Assembly: GCF_019880545.1 (NCBI RefSeq)
Contig: NZ_JAINVW010000003.1
Span: 62,001 to 126,000, forward strand
Reading direction: 5' to 3'
From: Flagellimonas meishanensis
Lineage (GTDB): Bacteria; Bacteroidota; Bacteroidia; Flavobacteriales; Flavobacteriaceae
Length of the DNA: 64,000 bases
Of this stretch, positions 34,285-43,751 are shown piece by piece; position 1 is the stretch's first letter; the number at the start of each line of letters is the position of its first letter. The notes below the pieces were generated by a model that did not search any database, was not told where the DNA came from, and was given only the letters and a program-made list of their open reading frames with translations. Both the position numbers and the translations under genes were made by a program.

Positions 34285-35718
34285 ATGGACTACCCCCAAG
34301 CATCTGGTTTTTTGAAGATTTTGACCGAAAAGTTCCCACATGAACCTACCGAAAAACAGCATGTGGCACTGGAGCGACTCAGCCAGTTTATTTTGGAGGG
34401 GAAAAGGAACGAATTGTTCCTTTTAAAGGGTTTTGCCGGTACGGGAAAAACCACCATTATTGCCACCATTGTCAATAATCTTTGGAAGATAAAGAAGAGT
34501 GCCGTGCTCATGGCACCAACTGGCAGGGCGGCAAAGGTAATGTCGCTGTATGCCGGGGATATGGCATTTACCATCCATAAAAAGATTTACTTCCCCAAGA
34601 AACAAAAAGGAGGTGGCGTGCAGTTCATACTAGCCCCCAACAAGCATAAGAACACCCTGTTCATAGTAGATGAGGCTTCCATGATTTCGGATTCCCCAGC
34701 AGACTCCAAGCTCTTTGAAAATGGTTCGCTGCTGGATGACCTTATGTACTTTGTGCATTCAGGTAACAACTGCAAATTGATATTGATAGGGGATACGGCG
34801 CAATTGCCACCGGTGAAACTGGAGATCAGTCCGGCTCTGGAAGAGGAAAGATTGTCCTTGAACTATGATAAAGAGGTGCAGACCATGGAACTGGATGAGG
34901 TGATGCGGCAAGCCGAAAATTCCGGGATCCTATACAATGCCACCAATTTAAGGGAACAACTCCAATCCCAATTTTTTGACCGTTTTCAGTTTGAATTGGC
35001 TCCTTTCAAAGATGTTGTGAGACTGGTTGACGGCAACGACATTCAAGAAGCCATAGATTCTTCCTACCTCGAAAAGGGAAAAGAGGAGACTGTGATCATT
35101 GTGCGGTCCAACAAACGGGCCAACCTTTATAATAAGAACATTAGGGAACGCATCCTGTTTTTGGACAGCGAAATAGCCGTAGGCGACTACATGATGGTGG
35201 TCAAGAACAACTACTTTTGGCTTAGACCCAATTCAGAGGCCGGGTTTATTGCCAATGGGGATATCATTGAAATATTGGAGCTTTTTTCCATAAAGGAACT
35301 CTATGGGTTCTCTTTTGCCGAGGTGAAAGTGAAAATGGTGGACTATCCGAATCAAAAACCCTTTGAAACCGTATTGCTGTTGGATACCATAAACGCGGAG
35401 ACCCCATCGCTTTCCTACGATGATGGGAACAAGCTGTACCAAGAGGTAATGCAAGACTACGCTCACGAGAAATCAAAATACAAAAAGTTCCTGGGCGTAA
35501 AGAACAACAGATTCTTTAATGCACTACAGGTTAAATTTTCATATGCCATTACGTGCCACAAATCCCAGGGGGGACAGTGGGACACTGTATTTGTTGAACA
35601 GCCCTATTTGCCAAATGGGGTGGATAAAGACTATTTGAGATGGCTTTACACAGCGGTAACAAGGGCTCAGAGACGATTGTACCTAATCGGATTCAAAGAT
35701 GATTTTTTTCTTGACTAG
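34285..35718 (+). CDS. RecD-like superfamily 1 DNA helicase/ATPase
   Basis: A 477-residue ATP-dependent helicase of the RecD/Pif1-related SF1B group. It has Walker A GFAGTGKTTIIATI (near residue 49), motif Ia MAPTGRAAKVMS, Walker B LFIVDEASMIS, motif III LIGDTAQLPPV, and the C-terminal motif V/VI pair TCHKSQGGQWDTV and YTAVTRAQRRLYLIG. It lacks the long N-terminal part of RecD2, so it is a stand-alone short form. DNA repair or processing is expected; partners are not seen here. It precedes the DUF4126 gene by 18 bases. Confidence 0.87.
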   Translation: MDYPQASGFLKILTEKFPHEPTEKQHVALERLSQFILEGKRNELFLLKGFAGTGKTTIIATIVNNLWKIKKSAVLMAPTGRAAKVMSLYAGDMAFTIHKKIYFPKKQKGGGVQFILAPNKHKNTLFIVDEASMISDSPADSKLFENGSLLDDLMYFVHSGNNCKLILIGDTAQLPPVKLEISPALEEERLSLNYDKEVQTMELDEVMRQAENSGILYNATNLREQLQSQFFDRFQFELAPFKDVVRLVDGNDIQEAIDSSYLEKGKEETVIIVRSNKRANLYNKNIRERILFLDSEIAVGDYMMVVKNNYFWLRPNSEAGFIANGDIIEILELFSIKELYGFSFAEVKVKMVDYPNQKPFETVLLLDTINAETPSLSYDDGNKLYQEVMQDYAHEKSKYKKFLGVKNNRFFNALQVKFSYAITCHKSQGGQWDTVFVEQPYLPNGVDKDYLRWLYTAVTRAQRRLYLIGFKDDFFLD

Positions 35719-35736
35719 GAATACGCTATTTTAGAC

Positions 35737-36312
35737 ATGACCATGAACTTATCACCGGATACCATACTAAGTATTTTTTTAGGAATCGGTTTGGCCGCTT
35801 CGGTCGGATTTAGGGTGTTTCTGCCATTGTTTGCCCTCAGCTTGGCTGCACACTTTGGTGCTTGGGAGCTCAATGAAAATTGGCAGTGGATAGGTAGCCT
35901 TACGGCACTTGTTGCCTTGGGCGTTGCCACTTTGGTGGAAATTTTTGCCTATTTCATCCCTTGGCTGGACAATGCCTTGGATTCCATAGCTGTTCCTTTG
36001 GCAGCCGTGGCGGGTACGGCCGTGATGGTCTCAACAATTGCCAATTTAGATCCTGTGGTCACTTGGTCATTGGCTATTATTGCTGGAGGGGGTACGGCGA
36101 CCGCCATAAAGGGAGCCAATGCCGCCGGAAGATTGACCTCAACGACCACGACGGGTGGATTGGCAAACCCTTTGGTAGCAACCATAGAAACCGGAACGGC
36201 GGTAGCGGTTTCAACCGCTTCGATTTTGGTTCCACCCATTGCCGCCATATTGGTCATCATAATCTTGGTTATCATCTTCAGGATATACCGTAAATTGCGG
36301 CCCAAAAGGTAA
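35737..36312 (+). CDS. DUF4126 family membrane protein
   Basis: A 191-residue hydrophobic protein with about five membrane spans. The family (DUF4126) has an N-terminal [26 protein letters not shown] stretch and a Gly/Ala/Thr-rich middle ([29 protein letters not shown] near residues 111-140), both present here. The function is not known. The C-terminus is a basic tail (YRKLRPKR), consistent with a cytoplasmic end. It lies between the helicase gene and kdsB. Confidence 0.85.
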   Translation: MTMNLSPDTILSIFLGIGLAASVGFRVFLPLFALSLAAHFGAWELNENWQWIGSLTALVALGVATLVEIFAYFIPWLDNALDSIAVPLAAVAGTAVMVSTIANLDPVVTWSLAIIAGGGTATAIKGANAAGRLTSTTTTGGLANPLVATIETGTAVAVSTASILVPPIAAILVIIILVIIFRIYRKLRPKR

Positions 36313-36335
36313 AACGTCAACCAGATTTTGCAAAT

Positions 36336-37064
36336 GTGAAAGTAATTTCAATGATTCCGGCCAGATACCAGGCCTCGCGATTTCCGGCAAAGCTTATGCA
36401 GGATCTGTGTGGGAAACCGGTAATTGTGCGCACTTATGAAGCGGCTGTAAATACCGGATTGTTTGATATGGTTTATGTGGTCACCGACAGTGAAACCATT
36501 GCAAAGGCCATTGGTGAAGTTGGTGGAAAAGTGATCATGAGCAGAAATCAACACGAGAGCGGCAGTGACAGGATAGCCGAGGCCATTCTTGATATGGAGG
36601 TGGACATCGTCATCAATGTGCAGGGAGATGAACCCTTTATCGATAAAGAGAGTTTGGCAAAGACAATTGCTGTTTTCAAGGCAGATGATGAGAAACAAAT
36701 TGACCTGGCTTCCCTGATGACCCCAATCTCAGATTGGGAAGAGATTTCAAACCCCAATACAGTAAAAGTGGTTGTGGACAACCAAAACTTTGCACTTTAT
36801 TTTTCAAGATCACCCATTCCCTATCCAAGGGATGAAAAAGTGACATCAACCTATTATAAGCACAAAGGGGTTTATGCCTTTAGGAAAAGAGCTTTGTTGG
36901 ATTTTCAACAATTGCCCATGCGGCCCTTGGAGGCCAAGGAAAAGATTGAGGCAATTCGGTTCCTGGAATACGGAAAAAAAATAAAGATGGTGGAAACGCA
37001 TGTCACCGGTATCGAAATTGATACCCCAGAGGATTTGGAACACGCGAGAAGGGCATGGAAGTAG
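36336..37064 (+). CDS. kdsB: 3-deoxy-manno-octulosonate cytidylyltransferase (CMP-Kdo synthetase)
   Basis: Activates Kdo as CMP-Kdo for lipid A inner core synthesis. The 242-residue protein starts [28 protein letters not shown], the nucleotide-binding signature of KdsB, and has NVQGDEPFI (near residue 89) and a C-terminal [15 protein letters not shown]. The initiator is GTG 36336, chosen because it gives the conserved start. It overlaps the HAD gene by ten bases. Together with the KdnB-like gene two steps downstream the locus suggests a modified Kdo. Confidence 0.95.
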   Translation: MKVISMIPARYQASRFPAKLMQDLCGKPVIVRTYEAAVNTGLFDMVYVVTDSETIAKAIGEVGGKVIMSRNQHESGSDRIAEAILDMEVDIVINVQGDEPFIDKESLAKTIAVFKADDEKQIDLASLMTPISDWEEISNPNTVKVVVDNQNFALYFSRSPIPYPRDEKVTSTYYKHKGVYAFRKRALLDFQQLPMRPLEAKEKIEAIRFLEYGKKIKMVETHVTGIEIDTPEDLEHARRAWK

Positions 37065-37759
37065 ATTTCAAAAGCATAAAGGTAATCGGGTTCGATGCAG
37101 ACGACACCCTTTGGGTGAACGAGACCTATTTTCGGGAGACGGAAGAACTTTTTGCCGAATTGTTGGAAGATTATGAGACCAAGAACAAAATAGACCAGGA
37201 ACTCTTCAAAATGGAAATGAAGAACCTGGAGACCTATGGTTATGGCATAAAAGGATTTGTTTTGTCCATGATAGAGTCCGCACTGGACCTTTCAAACAAA
37301 CAGGTGCCCCAAGAAACCATCGCCAAGATTCTGGAACTGGGCAAAAAAATGATCTCACACCCCGTGGAATTATTGGATGGCGTTGAGGAGGTTTTGGCCC
37401 AATTGTCTGGAAAGTATCGCTTGATAGTTTTGACAAAGGGCGACTTGTTGGACCAGGAACGAAAATTGGAAAAATCCGGCCTTTCCCAGTATTTCCATCA
37501 CGTGGAGGTATTGAGTGATAAAAAGGAAAGCAATTATCAAAATTTGCTGGACCATTTGGATATAAAGGTGAGCGAGTTTTTAATGATTGGCAATTCCCTA
37601 AAGTCCGATGTATTGCCTATATTGAACATTGGTGCGAGGGCCGTGCATGTACCGTTCCATACTACATGGGCACATGAAATGGTCGCAGAAGAGGAAATGG
37701 TGAACAACCATCTAAAATTGAGCCGCTTAAAGGATATTTTGAAGTATTTGGACCACTGA
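37055..37759 (+). CDS. HAD-superfamily hydrolase, YjjG/C1-cap type
   Basis: A 234-residue phosphatase-like protein. Motif I is [14 protein letters not shown] (nucleophile Asp near residue 12, then DADDT), with a helical C1 cap between motifs I and II, motif [10 protein letters not shown], and motif [17 protein letters not shown]. The cap makes it unlike the Kdo-8-phosphate phosphatase KdsC, which is capless and shorter, so the substrate is open. It overlaps kdsB at its start and the dehydrogenase gene begins at its last base, so the three are one transcription unit. Confidence 0.88.
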   Translation: MEVDFKSIKVIGFDADDTLWVNETYFRETEELFAELLEDYETKNKIDQELFKMEMKNLETYGYGIKGFVLSMIESALDLSNKQVPQETIAKILELGKKMISHPVELLDGVEEVLAQLSGKYRLIVLTKGDLLDQERKLEKSGLSQYFHHVEVLSDKKESNYQNLLDHLDIKVSEFLMIGNSLKSDVLPILNIGARAVHVPFHTTWAHEMVAEEEMVNNHLKLSRLKDILKYLDH

Positions 37760-38886
37760 TGAAGACGAAAGAAGAATTGAAGAATAGAGATACCACACCC
37801 AATAAGAAGACCACGTACCGTAATTTTCCTATGGTGCCCCGTGTCATTTTTGGACCAGGTTGTTTTTCCCAATTGGGGGAAATCCTGTTGCCCAAACGTA
37901 AAAATTCCGATGCACCCTTCATTTTTTTGATTGACGATTTTTTTGAGAACCAAGAATTTGCATCACGGATACCATTGATGTTCAATGATGAGATAATCTT
38001 TGTTTCTGCTGAGGAGGAGCCAAAGACAGAGCAAGTGGATACACTAGTGGCGCACATCAATGAAAAGTTTGATGAGAAACCATCCGGCATTATTGGTATT
38101 GGTGGGGGAACACTGTTGGATTTGGCCAAGGCTGTATCCATCCTCCTTAACAACAAGGGATTGGCCAAGGATTACCAGGGATGGGATTTGGTTGGACGCC
38201 CTTCCCTGTATCATGTAGGTATTCCCACCGTCAGCGGAACAGGGGCCGAGGTGTCCCGTACAACGGTGCTTCTGGGACCGGAAAAAAAGTTGGGTATCAA
38301 TTCGGATTATACCACGTATGATCAAGTAATATTGGACCCGGATTTAACCCGGACCGTTCCAAAGGATCAATGGTTCTATACGGGAATGGACTGTTTTATC
38401 CATTGTGTTGAATCCTTGGAAGGAACCTATTTGAATGCTTTTAGCAAAAGCTATGGCGAAAAGGCATTGGAATTGTGCAAAGAGGTGTTCTTGGATGATT
38501 TATCGGAAAGCGAATCCAGGGATAAGTTGATGATGGCCTCCTGGCACGGCGGAATGAGCATTGCCTATTCCCAAGTGGGCATTGCGCATGCCATGAGCTA
38601 TGGTCTTTCCTATCTATTGGGAACCAAACACGGAATTGGAAACTGCCTGGTATTTCAACATTTGGGCGAGTTTTATCCCAGAGGGGTGGAGCTCTTTAAA
38701 CAGATGGTTCAAAAACATCAAATTGAATTGCCTCAAGGCACCTGTGCCAATCTCACCCAAGATGATTTTGATACATTGATCAATGTCGCCCTTGGCATGG
38801 AAGCCCTATGGGAAAATGCCCTGGGCCCCAATTGGAAAACAATAATGACACCAAAACGGCTGCAAGGCCTGTACGAGAAGATATAG
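37759..38886 (+). CDS. Iron-containing alcohol dehydrogenase, probable Kdo 8-oxidase (KdnB-like)
   Basis: A 375-residue group III metal-dependent alcohol dehydrogenase. The NAD-binding motif is IIGIGGGTLLDLAKAVS (near residue 112). The metal ligands are in YTGMDCFIHCVES and AIHAMSYGLSYLLGTKHGIGNC-like stretches (IAHAMSYGLSYLLGTKHG). The segment KDYQGWDLVGRPSLYHVGIPTVSGTGAEVSRT resembles KdnB of Shewanella, which oxidises C8 of Kdo on the way to 8-amino-Kdo. Placement two genes after kdsB supports this. The partner aminotransferase KdnA is not in the window, so the call remains a hypothesis; another alcohol substrate is possible. Confidence 0.7.
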   Translation: MKTKEELKNRDTTPNKKTTYRNFPMVPRVIFGPGCFSQLGEILLPKRKNSDAPFIFLIDDFFENQEFASRIPLMFNDEIIFVSAEEEPKTEQVDTLVAHINEKFDEKPSGIIGIGGGTLLDLAKAVSILLNNKGLAKDYQGWDLVGRPSLYHVGIPTVSGTGAEVSRTTVLLGPEKKLGINSDYTTYDQVILDPDLTRTVPKDQWFYTGMDCFIHCVESLEGTYLNAFSKSYGEKALELCKEVFLDDLSESESRDKLMMASWHGGMSIAYSQVGIAHAMSYGLSYLLGTKHGIGNCLVFQHLGEFYPRGVELFKQMVQKHQIELPQGTCANLTQDDFDTLINVALGMEALWENALGPNWKTIMTPKRLQGLYEKI

Positions 38887-38935
38887 GGGTCATTTTGGGC
38901 TATTTTTATTTTGCATATCACATACAGGTTGACAC

Positions 38936-39475
38936 ATGCATAGATTATCCAAATTCATATACTACAAAGTTCTTGGATGGAACATGCTGGGTACTTTTCC
39001 AGAGGTAGACAAGTGTGTGGTCATTGTGGTCCCCCATACGCACTGGTTTGATTTTTTCCTAGGGCTATTGGTGCGCAAAGTGGTCAACAAAGAAATAAAC
39101 TATATTGGAAAGAAAAGTCTTTTCAACCCACCTTTTGGATGGTTTTTTAGGTGGACAGGGGGTGCCCCGGTGGACCGATCTAAAAACTCCAACACCGTGG
39201 AAAGCATTGCCCAAATTTTTAGGGAAAGGGAAATTTTTCGTTTTGCATTGGCTCCAGAGGGGACACGGAAAAAGGTGCATACCTTAAAAACGGGTTTTTA
39301 TCATATAGCCAAAATGGCCCAAGTGCCCATAGTCATGGTAGCTTTTGATTTCGGCAAGAAACAAGTAAAAATTTCAGAACCCTTTTTCCCAAGCACCAAT
39401 ATGGAATTGGACTTTGAAAAAATCCATGCTTTTTATAAAGGGGTGAAAGGAAAAATTCCGGAATACAGTTTCTAA
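38936..39475 (+). CDS. PlsC-type glycerophospholipid acyltransferase, short form
   Basis: A 179-residue acyltransferase of the PlsC/LPLAT superfamily. The catalytic HxxxxD motif is in VPHTHWFDF (near residue 33). The substrate-binding block is GGAPVDRS, and FALAPEGTRKK (near residue 108) is the EGTR motif. There is no clear membrane span, and the protein is shorter than typical PlsC (about 240), so it belongs to the short branch. It may acylate lysophospholipid or an ornithine/glycine-lipid precursor; the substrate is unknown. Its stop overlaps by four bases with the convergent gene. Confidence 0.88.
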   Translation: MHRLSKFIYYKVLGWNMLGTFPEVDKCVVIVVPHTHWFDFFLGLLVRKVVNKEINYIGKKSLFNPPFGWFFRWTGGAPVDRSKNSNTVESIAQIFREREIFRFALAPEGTRKKVHTLKTGFYHIAKMAQVPIVMVAFDFGKKQVKISEPFFPSTNMELDFEKIHAFYKGVKGKIPEYSF

Positions 39476-39963
39476 ATTTTCTTTAGGACCTTGGGTTTGG
39501 GTTTCTCCACTTTTTTCGTATTACCAGGGAAAACCATATTTGTGCTCGAATAGGAACTCCCAAAAGTCACCGCCGCAGCATAAACCTGTTGAATGGCATC
39601 TACGACCTGGGGCTCTGAAAGCTCTTTGAGCGGATGGGCATAAACGGACCATATTATTTCGTCACTTAGCGCATATTTTACATCAAGTACGGAATGGAAA
39701 TTGGCCACCAAGGCGTTTAGTAATTCATCCTCTTCCAATTTTTCCCGCTCTATAATGGGACTGATGATTCGCATGCGGTTGGCATTTTCATCAAAAATGC
39801 ACATCAATAGACGCTCATTGATGATGAACTGATAGGAGTTCCCCTGAATTCGTACCGTATCCGACTCCCTTTCGATAATTGCATACAGTTTATCGGAATC
39901 CATCTCTTGCGATAGTATCGAAGAGCTTAGTAATAGTGCAAAGAGTAATATCGGTATTCTCAT
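39472..39963 (-). CDS. Small exported protein, unknown function
   Basis: A 163-residue protein with a cleavable signal peptide (MRIPILLFALLLSSSILSQ). The mature part has an alternating strand/helix pattern (SYQFIINERLLMCIFDENANRMRIISPI, then helices around EDELLNALVANFHSVLD) reminiscent of YbjN or type III chaperone-like folds. I cannot assign a family. The C-terminus is Lys/Pro-rich (KKVEKPKPKVLKK). It seems monocistronic, convergent with the acyltransferase gene. Confidence 0.7.
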   Translation of the reverse strand: MRIPILLFALLLSSSILSQEMDSDKLYAIIERESDTVRIQGNSYQFIINERLLMCIFDENANRMRIISPIIEREKLEEDELLNALVANFHSVLDVKYALSDEIIWSVYAHPLKELSEPQVVDAIQQVYAAAVTFGSSYSSTNMVFPGNTKKVEKPKPKVLKKI

Positions 39964-40039
39964 GGTTCAGGTATTTATCTCTAAGTCGGATTCAAGATTA
40001 GAATATATCATTCCTAAACCAAACAAATGCAATTTTTGA

Positions 40040-40507
40040 TCAGGCCCTTACAAAATCCAGTTCAACTTCTGCCGGTTCATCCGTTCCGTCGCCGTCAAAA
40101 TCAAACTCAGCAGGACCGTTTATGGACAATGTGGTGGCGGTACTCTGAATACCAAAAAATTCCGATTCTCCAGGGGAATCATCAAATTCCACGACCAAAA
40201 GGTCCTCATCAAAAGACATTTGTCCGGTAATGGTATCGACACCTTCTCCGGGAATGTTAAGGGTCAGCGTAAAGCGTCCATTGGCCTGAATGGCCAAGGT
40301 GGCAGACCCGCCTTCTTCCAAAACGTCAAACTCTACCACGGGGCCTTCTCCCGCCAGACCAAAAATAGCTCTAATGGCATTCCAATTGCCTTGGATATCG
40401 CTGATGGAAATGTCGGTGCCTTCGAGACTGGTACCGTCGTCATCTGAGCAGGATAAAACAAAAAACAAGAGCAATAAAAGGGCGATGAATTTTGAGATTG
40501 ATTTCAT
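40040..40507 (-). CDS. Lipocalin-like lipoprotein
   Basis: A 155-residue lipoprotein. The signal is MKSISKFIALLLLLFFVLSC with the lipidated Cys at residue 20, followed by an acidic SDDDG tail linker as is usual for outer-membrane lipoproteins in Bacteroidota. The mature part contains ISDIQGNWNAIRA and several beta strands (GGSATLAIQANGRFTLTL, DEDLLVVEFDD), the pattern of lipocalin-like DUF domains. The C-terminal stretch FDFDGDGTDEPAEV looks like a short Ca-binding loop. The start is taken at ATG 40507; the ATG at 40516 adds three residues. Ligand unknown. Confidence 0.75.
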   Translation of the reverse strand: MKSISKFIALLLLLFFVLSCSDDDGTSLEGTDISISDIQGNWNAIRAIFGLAGEGPVVEFDVLEEGGSATLAIQANGRFTLTLNIPGEGVDTITGQMSFDEDLLVVEFDDSPGESEFFGIQSTATTLSINGPAEFDFDGDGTDEPAEVELDFVRA

Positions 40508-40618
40508 GATTAACATAATTTATTGATGTACAATAAGTTACAAATTATATCAACGTAAATCTATTTTGGAATGTTAAAAATTGGACAAGCTGAAATACGA
40601 TTATTCGGGGGGTATATC

Positions 40619-41329
40619 CTATTCCTGCATAGTGTGGTATACGTTCTGCACATCATCATCCTCTTCAATCTTTTCCAACAGCTTTTCCACATCGGCCATT
40701 TCCTCTTCGGTAAGTTCCTTGGTCACTTGGGGAATGCGCTCAAAACCTGAGGAGATAATTTCAATGTCCCGTGATTCCAGTTCTTTCTGTATGGCGCCAA
40801 AATTTTCAAAGGGCGCATAGATGTGAATGCCATCTTCATCCACAAAAACCTCTTCGGCACCATAATCGATCATCTCAAGTTCCAATTCTTCGGAATCTAT
40901 CCCTTCGGGATTTATGGTGAAGTTGCAGGTATGGTCGAACATGAACTCCACCGAACCGGAAGTTCCAAGACTTCCATTGCATTTATTGAAATAACTTCGG
41001 ATGTTGGCCACGGTCCTCGTATTGTTATCTGTAGCGGTCTCAATCAGAATGGCAATACCGTGGGGAGCATATCCTTCAAAAATGACTTCCTTAAAGTCTC
41101 CCTGGCTTTTGTCCGAGGCCCTTTTTATGGCCCGCTCAATATTGTCCTTGGGCATGTTGACCGCCTTGGCATTCTGGATCACGGCCCTTAGTTTGGAGTT
41201 GGAATCCGGGTCTGGGCCACCTTCCTTTACGGCCATTACAATGTCCTTGCCTATTCTGGTGAACGCCTTGGACATCGCGGCCCAGCGTTTCATCTTCCTT
41301 GCTTTTCTAAATTCAAATGCTCTTCCCAT
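40619..41329 (-). CDS. YebC/PmpR family DNA- or ribosome-associated regulator
   Basis: A 236-residue TACO1/YebC-family protein. It starts MGRAFEFRKARKMKRWAAMSKAFTRIGKDI and has GGPDPDSNSKLRAVIQNAKAVNMPKDNIERAIKRA, the family's strongest block (near residues 38-72), then GYAPHGIAILIETATDNNTRT. Family members are annotated as transcription regulators, but several act on translation of proline-rich stretches. The Lys/Arg-rich start MGRAFEFRKARK differs from the usual MAGHSKW and is the variant found in Bacteroidota. It is the last gene of the gcvT-SDR-phhB cluster. Confidence 0.93.
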   Translation of the reverse strand: MGRAFEFRKARKMKRWAAMSKAFTRIGKDIVMAVKEGGPDPDSNSKLRAVIQNAKAVNMPKDNIERAIKRASDKSQGDFKEVIFEGYAPHGIAILIETATDNNTRTVANIRSYFNKCNGSLGTSGSVEFMFDHTCNFTINPEGIDSEELELEMIDYGAEEVFVDEDGIHIYAPFENFGAIQKELESRDIEIISSGFERIPQVTKELTEEEMADVEKLLEKIEEDDDVQNVYHTMQE

Positions 41330-41405
41330 ATGAATATGTACTGAAAAATACGGGCAAATTTAGCAAAAATTGACCCTGTGTCAAGTACTGGTTAAGCGCT
41401 TTATT

Positions 41406-41690
41406 TCATGGATTGATGATGCCTTCAATGCTTTGTGCCAGGCGCAGATCTTTTTGTGTGATCCCATCCACATCGTGTGTGTTCAGTTTTATGGTCAGGT
41501 TGTTGTATACATTTTCCCAGTTCGGATGATGGTTTTGTTCCTCGCACACGAATGCAATGTGGGTCATGATGGCGAATGCTTCCTTAAAGTCCTTAAACTT
41601 AAAGGATTTGGTGATCATTCCTTCCTCCAACGACCATCCATCCAGTTTTTTGAGCGCTTCCTTCACCTGATTTTCATTCAGTTTTTCCAT
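41406..41690 (-). CDS. 4a-hydroxytetrahydrobiopterin dehydratase
   Basis: A 94-residue pterin-4a-carbinolamine dehydratase (PCD/DCoH family, often named phhB). It dehydrates the carbinolamine formed by aromatic amino acid hydroxylases so that tetrahydropterin is regenerated. Active-site motif: EEQNHHPNW (the HHP signature near residue 52), followed by YNNLTIKLNTHDVDGITQKD. The family length is matched exactly. No phenylalanine hydroxylase gene is in the window. Confidence 0.95.
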   Translation of the reverse strand: MEKLNENQVKEALKKLDGWSLEEGMITKSFKFKDFKEAFAIMTHIAFVCEEQNHHPNWENVYNNLTIKLNTHDVDGITQKDLRLAQSIEGIINP

Positions 41691-41732
41691 AGATCTATAT
41701 TTTTATAAAGGTAGAGAAATCCGAAGGGTAAA

Positions 41733-42551
41733 CTAAACAGGAAGATGATGGTCAATGATTTCCTGGTATTTTATCCGCAGGTTTTTGGGCAGCTTATTGT
41801 GCTTGGGAAGGGCGGCCAGATAGCGGTCTTCATTGGTGGTGAACACGCGTTTTAGAATGGGATGGTAGTTCCCCATTTTTCGAATCACCTCTTTGATGAA
41901 TTCTTCATGCTGTATAAGGTCTTGACTCCCCAAATGAAAAATTCCAGTTTTGTTCCTGTTGATGAGATAATGCAATTGTTGCGTCAACCGGTCATCATTG
42001 GTCACATTGATGATGAGATTGGGAAACACCTCAATGGGCTCCTTGTTTTCCAGGGTTTCCTTAATCTCCCTGATTCTTGGCGATGTATTGCCAAACACCA
42101 TGGGCACCCGGAGGATTGCCATTTTTTCCGGGGGCAATCGCATCATCATGTTCTCGATCTTTATTTTTAGCCGTCCGTATACGCTTTCGGAAAGTGTTTT
42201 GTCAAACTCGTAGGAAGGATATTTGCTGTAGGCATCAAAAACATTGGCGGAGGAGATGAAATACAATCGGGTGTCATGCTTCACCAAATATTCCATGATA
42301 TGCTGATGGGCCTGTATCTGTGCAGAAAAATTTCCCCGTAAGGAAGATATGATGATATCCGGCCGCACCTTTTCAAAAATTTTGAAAATATCATCTTCCT
42401 CCAGGTCATATTTCAAAAACTGGTTATTGGAGGCAAACGTACGGTTGGAACAACAGGTTCCATACGTGTCAAAGTAGGAGCAGAGTTCTTTGTAAATGGC
42501 ATTGCCCACAAATCCGCTGGCTCCCAGTATTAGAATCTTTTTTTTGTCCAA
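41733..42551 (-). CDS. SDR-family NAD(P)-dependent sugar epimerase/reductase, RmlD-like
   Basis: A 272-residue extended-SDR protein with a Rossmann motif GASGFVGNAIYKEL at the N-terminus and the catalytic YxxxK in VYGRLKIK (near residue 124). The lay-out matches RmlD-type dTDP-4-dehydrorhamnose reductases and related sugar nucleotide enzymes. The substrate is unknown. It follows gcvT by seven bases on the same strand and precedes the dehydratase gene by 42 bases, so it is in that operon although the biochemical link is not clear. Confidence 0.8.
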   Translation of the reverse strand: MDKKKILILGASGFVGNAIYKELCSYFDTYGTCCSNRTFASNNQFLKYDLEEDDIFKIFEKVRPDIIISSLRGNFSAQIQAHQHIMEYLVKHDTRLYFISSANVFDAYSKYPSYEFDKTLSESVYGRLKIKIENMMMRLPPEKMAILRVPMVFGNTSPRIREIKETLENKEPIEVFPNLIINVTNDDRLTQQLHYLINRNKTGIFHLGSQDLIQHEEFIKEVIRKMGNYHPILKRVFTTNEDRYLAALPKHNKLPKNLRIKYQEIIDHHLPV

Positions 42552-42558
42552 ATTTGGT

Positions 42559-43647
42559 CTAGGTGTTTTTATAAAAAGGGAGTTTTACCACCGTCGCGGG
42601 TACCGCACTCTTTCGGATTTGAATGTAAACGGTAGTGCCAACTTCGGAAAACCCTGTGGTAACATATCCAAGCCCTATGCCCTGGGACAAAGAAGGTGAC
42701 ATGGTCCCGGAAGTTACCTTGCCTATTTCTTTGCCGGCTTCGTCCACTATGGGATAGCCATTCCTAGGGATACCTCTTTCCTCCATTTTAAGGGCCACTA
42801 ATTTTCTTTTTGGGCCGGTTTCTTTTTCCTTGGCCAAGGCCTCGCTGTTCACAAAATCTTTGGTGAATTTGGTGATCCAACCTAAACCGGCCTCGAAAGG
42901 GGAGGTGGTATCGTCAATGTCGTTTCCGTAAAGGCAGTAACCCATTTCGAGTCGTAAGGTATCCCGCGCGGCCAAACCAATCGGCTTGATGCCAAAATCT
43001 GCCCCTGCTTCCATCACGCGGTCCCATACTTGCTTTACTTCGGAATTCTTGCAATAAATCTCAAAGCCACCTGAACCGGTATAGCCAGTGGCCGAAATGA
43101 TCACGTGTTCGATACCGGCAAAATCGGAAACTACAAAATTGTAAAATTTAATGGAAGCGAGATCAACGGAAGAAAGCGACTGCATGGCCTCCACCGCCTT
43201 TGGTCCCTGAATTGCCAATAGGGAGTAATCATCGGAGATGTTGCGCATTGTGGCGCCTATACTTTGATTGTATTTCGAGATATGTTCCCAATCCTTATCT
43301 ATATTGGACGCATTGACCACCAATAAATAGGTTTCATCCTTGACTTGGTAAACAATAAGGTCGTCCACTATGCCTCCTGTCTCATTGGGCAGGCAACTGT
43401 ATTGCGCCTTTCCAATAGTCAACTTGGAAGCATCATTGGAGGTCACTTTTTGGATGAGTTCAAGGGCATTGGGCCCTTCAATCAAAAACTCTCCCATGTG
43501 CGATACATCGAACACTCCGACGGCCTTGCGAACGGTTTCGTGTTCCATGTTCACACCTTCGTAGGAAACAGGCATTTCGTACCCGGCAAAGGGAACCATT
43601 TTTGCACCCAATGACTTGTGGGTCTCGTATAATGCGGTCTTTTTCAT
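42559..43647 (-). CDS. gcvT: Glycine cleavage system T protein (aminomethyltransferase)
   Basis: Transfers the aminomethyl group from the H-protein lipoyl arm to tetrahydrofolate. The 362-residue protein has the GcvT signature VPFAGYEMPVSYEGV with FDVSHMGEF (near residue 49), the folate-binding GLAARDTLRLEMGYCLYGNDID (near 227-248), and a C-terminal beta domain with GYPIVDEAGKEIGKVTSGTMSPSL. The other gcv genes are not in the window. It is the first gene of the minus-strand group gcvT, SDR, phhB, yebC. Confidence 0.96.
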   Translation of the reverse strand: MKKTALYETHKSLGAKMVPFAGYEMPVSYEGVNMEHETVRKAVGVFDVSHMGEFLIEGPNALELIQKVTSNDASKLTIGKAQYSCLPNETGGIVDDLIVYQVKDETYLLVVNASNIDKDWEHISKYNQSIGATMRNISDDYSLLAIQGPKAVEAMQSLSSVDLASIKFYNFVVSDFAGIEHVIISATGYTGSGGFEIYCKNSEVKQVWDRVMEAGADFGIKPIGLAARDTLRLEMGYCLYGNDIDDTTSPFEAGLGWITKFTKDFVNSEALAKEKETGPKRKLVALKMEERGIPRNGYPIVDEAGKEIGKVTSGTMSPSLSQGIGLGYVTTGFSEVGTTVYIQIRKSAVPATVVKLPFYKNT

Positions 43648-43751
43648 TCCATTGGTTTAATGGCCGTAAATTTATTGAATTCGACTAAGATGCGCCTCTC
43701 GCCGGGCCAATGTTTTGAACAATCTTTTGTTAAAATGGGGCATTGCACATG

